DNA of 8,478 nucleotides from Promethearchaeota archaeon (GTDB taxonomy: Archaea > Asgardarchaeota > Lokiarchaeia > Sigynarchaeales > SOKP01). The translations under genes were made by a program, and so were the position numbers. Below the pieces are notes generated by a model. That model was not told where the DNA came from, searched no databases, and saw only the letters and a program-made list of their open reading frames with translations. Each line of letters opens with the position of its first letter. The first letter of the stretch is position 1. Shown here piece after piece: positions 5,028 to 8,478 of the stretch. The stretch is taken from NCBI GenBank assembly GCA_030668025.1, contig DAOUUT010000157.1:1-8478 (forward strand), read 5' to 3'.

Positions 5028-6721
5028 AAAGAGGTGAAAAAGAAATACCAACACTTGAATTAAAGATTGAGAGATTAGAAAGATTAGTTGGAAAAAAATT
5101 AGATCTAAAAGAATTGGAGTACGATTTGCAGTGGATAGGTTTAGATTTAGAAGATATTAACGAGGAAGAACAAAAAGTTAAAGTTGAATATAATCCAAAC
5201 CGACCTGATTTTTCTAGTCCAGAAGGTATAGCGAGGACTCTTAAAGGTTATTACGAAATTGAACTAGGCGTACCTTCATTCGACATAACTCCAAGCGATG
5301 TTGTCATGAATGTAGACCCTAGCGTAAAAAAAGTAAGACCTTACATCGTATGTGGAATAATTCGGGATATTGATTTAGATGAGGACGAAGTCGCTACATT
5401 AATGACTATTCAGGAACACCTTCACTGGGCTATTGGAAGAGATAGAAAGAAAGTTGCGATTGGAGTACACGACTTAGACAAAGTAAAATCCCCTTACAGA
5501 TATACAGCCGTGGAACCAGATTCAGTAAGTTTTACGCCTTTGCATGGAGACGGATATTCTATGAATTTAGAAGAGATTTTACTGCTCCACGATAAGGGCA
5601 TTGAATACGCTCCCATTTTAGAAGGGAAAGAAGTTTATCCCGTAATTTTTGATGCCAATAACGAAGTTCTTTCGTTTCCTCCAATAATAAACGGAGTTCT
5701 TACAACTGTAACTGAAGAAACTAAGAATCTATTCTTAGATTTGACAGGTACCGATTTTAACGCCGTAAATCTTGCCTTAAACATCTTATCTACGTCTTTA
5801 GCAGACATGGGAGCGAAAATTGAAAGTGTAAAAGTAAATTACGAAGGGGAAAAAGAAATTAATACCCCAAATTTAGATTTAAAAAAATGGGAAGTTGAAA
5901 TTGACTATATTAACGATTACATTGGTCTGAATTTATCTGCTACTGAAATGATTAAATGTTTTCAAAAAAGTAGGATGGAGGCTAAAAAATCCAAGCAAAA
6001 GGGATATTTAGATATTTACGTTCCTGCCTTTCGAGGTGACATAATGCATCCAGTTGATTTTACTGAAGAAGTTGCGATCGGTTATGGTTATTTTAATTTA
6101 CCAAAAACTATTCGAGAAGGATGCGTGGGAGAATATCACCCCATTCAATCGTTCTCTAATAAAATAAGACGAATTATGGTCGGAGCAGGATATTTAGAAG
6201 TTCTTAATTTCATTTTATCAAATTCTGAAAAACAATTTGATTATATGAAAAAAGAAATGGATGAATCTAAATTAATTCAAATTGCTAACCCTGTATCAAA
6301 AGAATACGATACCACGCGGACTTCAATACTACCTAAATTAATGGAGACGATACGATTTAACAGATCCGAAGAGAAACCAATTAGAATTTTTGAAGTTGGA
6401 GATGTCCTTTTACTTTCGAAAGAAGAAGAAACCGGCGCAAAAAGAGAAATTCACCTTTCAGCGACATCGTACCACGAAGACGCTGATTTTACAGAAATAA
6501 GGTCGACTTTAGATTTCATAATGACTGCTCTTGGGCTTTATGATAAATACGAGATTAAAGCCGGGAAGAACCCTAGCTATATTAGCGGTCGTTATGGGGA
6601 TATCTATGTAAATGGTGATAAAGTTGGAGAAATTGGAGAAATCCATCCCGAAGTATTGTTAAACTTTAAACTGGAGTTCCCTGTTGCCGGATTAGAATTA
6701 AATTTGCAAAAACTTTTGTAA
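5003..6721 (+). CDS. pheT: Phenylalanine--tRNA ligase beta subunit, archaeal type
   Basis: This is the partner of PheS in the tetrameric ligase. It supplies tRNA contacts and the editing site that hydrolyses mischarged Tyr-tRNA-Phe. The longest frame encodes 572 aa, near the about 550 of archaeal homologues and far shorter than bacterial PheT. In order: an N-terminal domain with NPNRPDFSSPEGIART; the B3/B4 editing domain (about 110-265); the B5 domain with AFRGDIMHPVDFTEE from 342; and a degenerate synthetase-like core with RTSILPKL, RIFEVGDV, and a C-terminal GEIGEIHPEV. The archaeal form lacks the bacterial extra domains. The start is uncertain. ATG 5003 lies within pheS, has no SD, and adds 14 residues (MAKATTILKRGEKE) before IPTLELK. 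Homologues begin MPT, aligning with ATA 5045, which has GAGGTGA 7 nt upstream; from there the protein is 558 aa. I keep the longer frame here and rate the two starts about equal. Confidence 0.93.
   Translation: MAKATTILKRGEKEIPTLELKIERLERLVGKKLDLKELEYDLQWIGLDLEDINEEEQKVKVEYNPNRPDFSSPEGIARTLKGYYEIELGVPSFDITPSDVVMNVDPSVKKVRPYIVCGIIRDIDLDEDEVATLMTIQEHLHWAIGRDRKKVAIGVHDLDKVKSPYRYTAVEPDSVSFTPLHGDGYSMNLEEILLLHDKGIEYAPILEGKEVYPVIFDANNEVLSFPPIINGVLTTVTEETKNLFLDLTGTDFNAVNLALNILSTSLADMGAKIESVKVNYEGEKEINTPNLDLKKWEVEIDYINDYIGLNLSATEMIKCFQKSRMEAKKSKQKGYLDIYVPAFRGDIMHPVDFTEEVAIGYGYFNLPKTIREGCVGEYHPIQSFSNKIRRIMVGAGYLEVLNFILSNSEKQFDYMKKEMDESKLIQIANPVSKEYDTTRTSILPKLMETIRFNRSEEKPIRIFEVGDVLLLSKEEETGAKREIHLSATSYHEDADFTEIRSTLDFIMTALGLYDKYEIKAGKNPSYISGRYGDIYVNGDKVGEIGEIHPEVLLNFKLEFPVAGLELNLQKLL
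5031..5047 (+). promoter_or_regulatory. Shine-Dalgarno GAGGTGA with possible ATA start of pheT
   Basis: GAGGTGA at 5031-5037 is a 7-base match to the archaeal SD and stands only 4 nt after the pheS stop. Seven nt later comes ATA (5045-5047), in frame with pheT, followed by the Pro-Thr codons that in archaeal and eukaryotic PheT follow the initiator Met. No ATG, GTG or TTG lies in frame within usable distance of this SD. Confidence 0.5.
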
Positions 6722-6734
6722 TTATTTATTTTGT

Positions 6735-6746
6735 AATTACGTAATT
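6735..6746. repeat. 12-bp palindrome before pheA
   Basis: AATTACGTAATT is a perfect palindrome centred 24 bp before the GTG at 6765, in the 43-bp gap between pheT and pheA. It could be an operator, but several such palindromes are expected by chance in DNA this AT-rich. Confidence 0.2.
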
Positions 6747-6764
6747 CATAATTATTATTATAGT

Positions 6765-6776
6765 GTGATTAATTTG
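6765..6776 (+). promoter_or_regulatory. Start region GTGA-N5-TTG of pheA
   Basis: The nominal GTG start begins GTGA, followed by TTAAT and an in-frame TTG. With the CBS and SCP2-like genes this makes three starts of the form GTGA-(G/T)(A/T)AAT-TTG. GTGA complements the 16S rRNA tail, so TTG 6774 may be the real start, shortening PheA by three residues. Confidence 0.4.
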
Positions 6777-7874
6777 AGTAAAGAACAGAATTATAAAGAA
6801 GATTTAGAAGAGAATAGAAAAAGAATTAACGAAATTGACGATCAAATCGTTGATCTGTTGAATAAAAGAGGAAACATCGTAATTAAAATTGGAAACAAAA
6901 AGAAAAATCTGAATTTAGAAATAGTTCAACCCAAAAGGGAAATGGAAATAATCGAGAGAATCAAAAATAAATCAATAGTATTCGAAAAAGAAAGTATGGA
7001 AGCTATTTGGAAAGAAATTATTAGTGCAAGTAAGGTTATTCAAGACACAGTTACTAAAGTCGGATATTTAGGCCCAATGGGCACTTTCACGCACCAAGCA
7101 GCCCTTGAGTCTTTTGCTAAAGCTGGAACGCAATTCATTCCATGCAACTCAACTTCAGAAATCTTTGATAATGTCGAAAAAGAAATATTAGATTACGGGA
7201 TTGTCCCGATTGAAAATAGCCTTTATGGAACCGTGCGAGAGACGCTCGATTTATTTATTGAAAAGGAACTATTTATTTACGGAGAAATCGAGTTGAGAGT
7301 CGTTCAGAATTTAATAGGCTTAAAAGAATCAGAAATTTCTCTTATAAAAAATGTTTTTTCACACCCCCAAGCATTTGCTCAAGCCAAATCGTGGCTAAAA
7401 AGCAATTTACCAAACGCGTATTTAATGGATATTAGCTCAACTGCAGAAGCTATGCGAAGAATTAAAGATTTAGCAGATAAATCTTATGCAGCAATTGGCA
7501 CTGAATTAGCTGCGAGTATATACGATTTGAAAGTTCTGAATTCGAATATAGAAGATGACACCTCTAACTTTACAAGATTTTTAATTATTTCTAAATTAGA
7601 AAATCCATCAAAAGCTGAAAAAATGAAAACCTCAATCGTGTTTGTAACTAAACACATACCAGGAGCTCTATATTTGGTTTTAAAAAATTTTTCAGATGCC
7701 GAGATCAATTTGTCAAAAATCGAGTCTAGACCAAGAAAGAAAGGAAGGTGGGAATATATCTTTTTTATGGATTTTGAAGCCGACAAAAACGATCCTAGGG
7801 CGCAAAAAGCGCTCGAGCAAATGAAATCAAGCGTAATTTGGCAAAAAATCTTAGGAACGTACCCTCTTAAATAA
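6765..7874 (+). CDS. pheA: Chorismate mutase-prephenate dehydratase fusion (P-protein)
   Basis: This bifunctional enzyme converts chorismate to prephenate and then to phenylpyruvate, the precursor of phenylalanine. It has 369 aa. Residues about 11-95 form an AroQ chorismate mutase. By alignment with the E. coli P-protein the active-site residues R18, R35, K46, R58, E59, S89 and Q93 are present, while the E. coli D48 position reads Q55. Residues about 99-275 form prephenate dehydratase, opening with GYLGPMGTFTHQAAL and ending with the catalytic TRF motif (T270-R271-F272). Residues about 288-369 form an ACT domain with GALY (300-303) and ESRP (320-323), the motifs that bind Phe, so feedback inhibition by Phe is expected. 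The start is GTG 6765, or TTG 6774 with GTGA 5 nt upstream as its ribosome binding site. It stands 43 bp after pheT, so biosynthesis and charging of Phe are probably co-transcribed. Confidence 0.94.
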   Translation: MINLSKEQNYKEDLEENRKRINEIDDQIVDLLNKRGNIVIKIGNKKKNLNLEIVQPKREMEIIERIKNKSIVFEKESMEAIWKEIISASKVIQDTVTKVGYLGPMGTFTHQAALESFAKAGTQFIPCNSTSEIFDNVEKEILDYGIVPIENSLYGTVRETLDLFIEKELFIYGEIELRVVQNLIGLKESEISLIKNVFSHPQAFAQAKSWLKSNLPNAYLMDISSTAEAMRRIKDLADKSYAAIGTELAASIYDLKVLNSNIEDDTSNFTRFLIISKLENPSKAEKMKTSIVFVTKHIPGALYLVLKNFSDAEINLSKIESRPRKKGRWEYIFFMDFEADKNDPRAQKALEQMKSSVIWQKILGTYPLK

Positions 7875-7934
7875 AAATCGTATAAAAACACATATCGTTT
7901 ATTTCTCTTTGCTTTTCTAAAAGTATTTTAATCA

Positions 7935-7944
7935 TTTTTTTTTT
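7935..7944 (+). terminator. T10 terminator after pheA
   Basis: A run of ten T begins 60 bp downstream of the pheA stop, within a pyrimidine-rich stretch. T runs of this length terminate transcription in archaea without a hairpin. It would end the pheS-pheT-pheA transcript before RNase PH. Confidence 0.5.
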
Positions 7945-7946
7945 CA

Positions 7947-7974
7947 TTTAATATATAGAGTTATTTTTAAACTC
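7947..7974 (+). promoter_or_regulatory. Candidate promoter of the RNase PH gene with small inverted repeat
   Basis: TTTAATATATAG (7947-7958) resembles an archaeal TATA box. It abuts GAGTT-N7-AACTC (7958-7962 and 7970-7974), placed between the TATA and the expected start of transcription near 7978, where a repressor could act. The leader would be about 45 nt. The evidence is weak given the base composition. Confidence 0.3.
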
Positions 7975-8022
7975 ATTTTATTTATCAAATAATACAATTG
8001 AGAAAAATTTGGTTTTATCTAA

Positions 8023-8478
8023 ATGCTTGGAAATGTAAGACTTGACGAAAGAGCTTTTGATGAAATAAGGAAAACAACAATCGAACGGAACTTTTTAAAG
8101 TACCCTGAAGGTTCCGTGTTAATCACTCAAGGAAACACAAAAGTAATCGTTACTGCCTCCGTTCTGGAAAATGTTCCGAGATTTTTGGCAGATACTGGAA
8201 CTGGTTGGATAACCGCAGAATATAATATGTTGCCAAGAGCAACTCAAAATAGAAACTCAAGAGAAAGAGAAAGAAAAGTAAAGGGTAGAACTCACGAAAT
8301 ACAGCGTTTAATAGGGAGGAGTATGAGGGCTGCATTTAATTACGACAAAATTGGCGAACGTACGATTAGAATTGATTGCGACGTCATACAAGCCGATGGC
8401 GGTACAAGATGCGCCTCGATCACAGGAGCTTTTGTTGCCGTTTTTGACGCCCTCAATTACTTATATAACGAAAAAAGA
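8023..8478 (+). CDS. rph: RNase PH, bacterial type, N-terminal 152 codons (runs off the window)
   Basis: A phosphorolytic 3'-5' exoribonuclease that trims the 3' ends of tRNA precursors, releasing nucleoside diphosphates. The visible part spans most of the single RNase PH fold: [54 protein letters not shown] (R89 of GRT is a conserved phosphate-site Arg), and [19 protein letters not shown] (T128-R129 also bind phosphate) followed by [10 protein letters not shown]. These are signatures of bacterial RNase PH. Archaeal exosome Rrp41 instead carries patterns like RYNMAPFS and LQADAGTRCAALTA. The usual N-terminal DGR reads LDER here. A Cys follows GTR, as in Rrp41, where bacterial enzymes usually have Thr. 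It starts at ATG 8023 with no SD. About 85-100 residues are missing beyond the window. It probably has its own promoter after the T10 terminator. Confidence 0.92.
   Translation, partial: MLGNVRLDERAFDEIRKTTIERNFLKYPEGSVLITQGNTKVIVTASVLENVPRFLADTGTGWITAEYNMLPRATQNRNSRERERKVKGRTHEIQRLIGRSMRAAFNYDKIGERTIRIDCDVIQADGGTRCASITGAFVAVFDALNYLYNEKR

Noticed and set aside
7484..7891. Minus-strand open frame of 135 codons
   Set aside because: It is antisense to the well-supported ACT domain of pheA, rich in Phe/Ile/Ser, with no recognisable motif.
3407..7900. AAACGATAT in the pheS leader (3407-3415) and its reverse complement after pheA (7892-7900)
   Set aside because: A 9-base match between two AT-rich non-coding regions is expected by chance in a window this size.
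8150..8335. Minus-strand open frame of 61 codons with a hydrophobic stretch
   Set aside because: It is antisense to conserved RNase PH sequence; the hydrophobicity comes from reading the Lys/Arg/Glu-rich region backwards.
1..8478. Mobile elements, CRISPR arrays or defence genes
   Set aside because: No transposase, integrase, spaced repeats or terminal repeats were seen; the content is housekeeping genes plus conserved archaeal hypotheticals.

Overview
The window is AT-rich chromosomal DNA (roughly one third G+C by eye) from an archaeon. The evidence is the archaeal-type phosphopantetheine adenylyltransferase (CoaD), the archaeal/eukaryotic-type PheS (winged-helix N-terminus, 511 aa) and PheT, and a member of the archaea-restricted family DUF1512. 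Ribosome binding sites matching GAGGTGA also fit. An SCP-2 type lipid-binding protein, a bacterial-type RNase PH and a chorismate mutase-prephenate dehydratase fusion beside archaeal core genes would suit an Asgard (Promethearchaeota/Lokiarchaeota-like) genome, but that placement is inference.

Layout. On the minus strand, 1-2070 holds the 5' end of a CBS-domain protein (cut by the window edge), a small SCP2-like protein and a membrane-anchored DUF1512 protein. From 2227 everything reads on the plus strand: a two-TM zinc-ribbon membrane protein followed closely by coaD; a 361-bp gap with candidate promoters and inverted repeats; then pheS, pheT and pheA; then a T-rich terminator and the first 152 codons of an RNase PH gene that runs off the window. 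No mobile elements, CRISPR arrays, rRNA or tRNA genes were seen.

Function. The centre of the window is a phenylalanine module. PheA makes phenylpyruvate, the precursor of Phe, and carries an ACT domain for feedback by Phe; PheS/PheT charge Phe onto tRNA. RNase PH downstream is expected to trim tRNA 3' ends. CoaD makes dephospho-CoA and shares a probable operon with the zinc-ribbon protein.

The most unusual signal is at start codons. The N-terminal beta-strand of coaD and the conserved N-terminal Pro-Thr of pheT are both encoded, but where homologues have their initiator Met the DNA reads ATT (2690) and ATA (5045). Each is preceded by a good Shine-Dalgarno (SD) motif with the same geometry, GGTGN-N7-ATH. 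Three other genes (CBS, SCP2-like, pheA) share the pattern GTGA-N5-TTG, in which the apparent GTG start may really be the SD and TTG the true start. Together these suggest relaxed, SD-driven initiation at non-AUG codons, or in the coaD case possibly a one-base sequence error.
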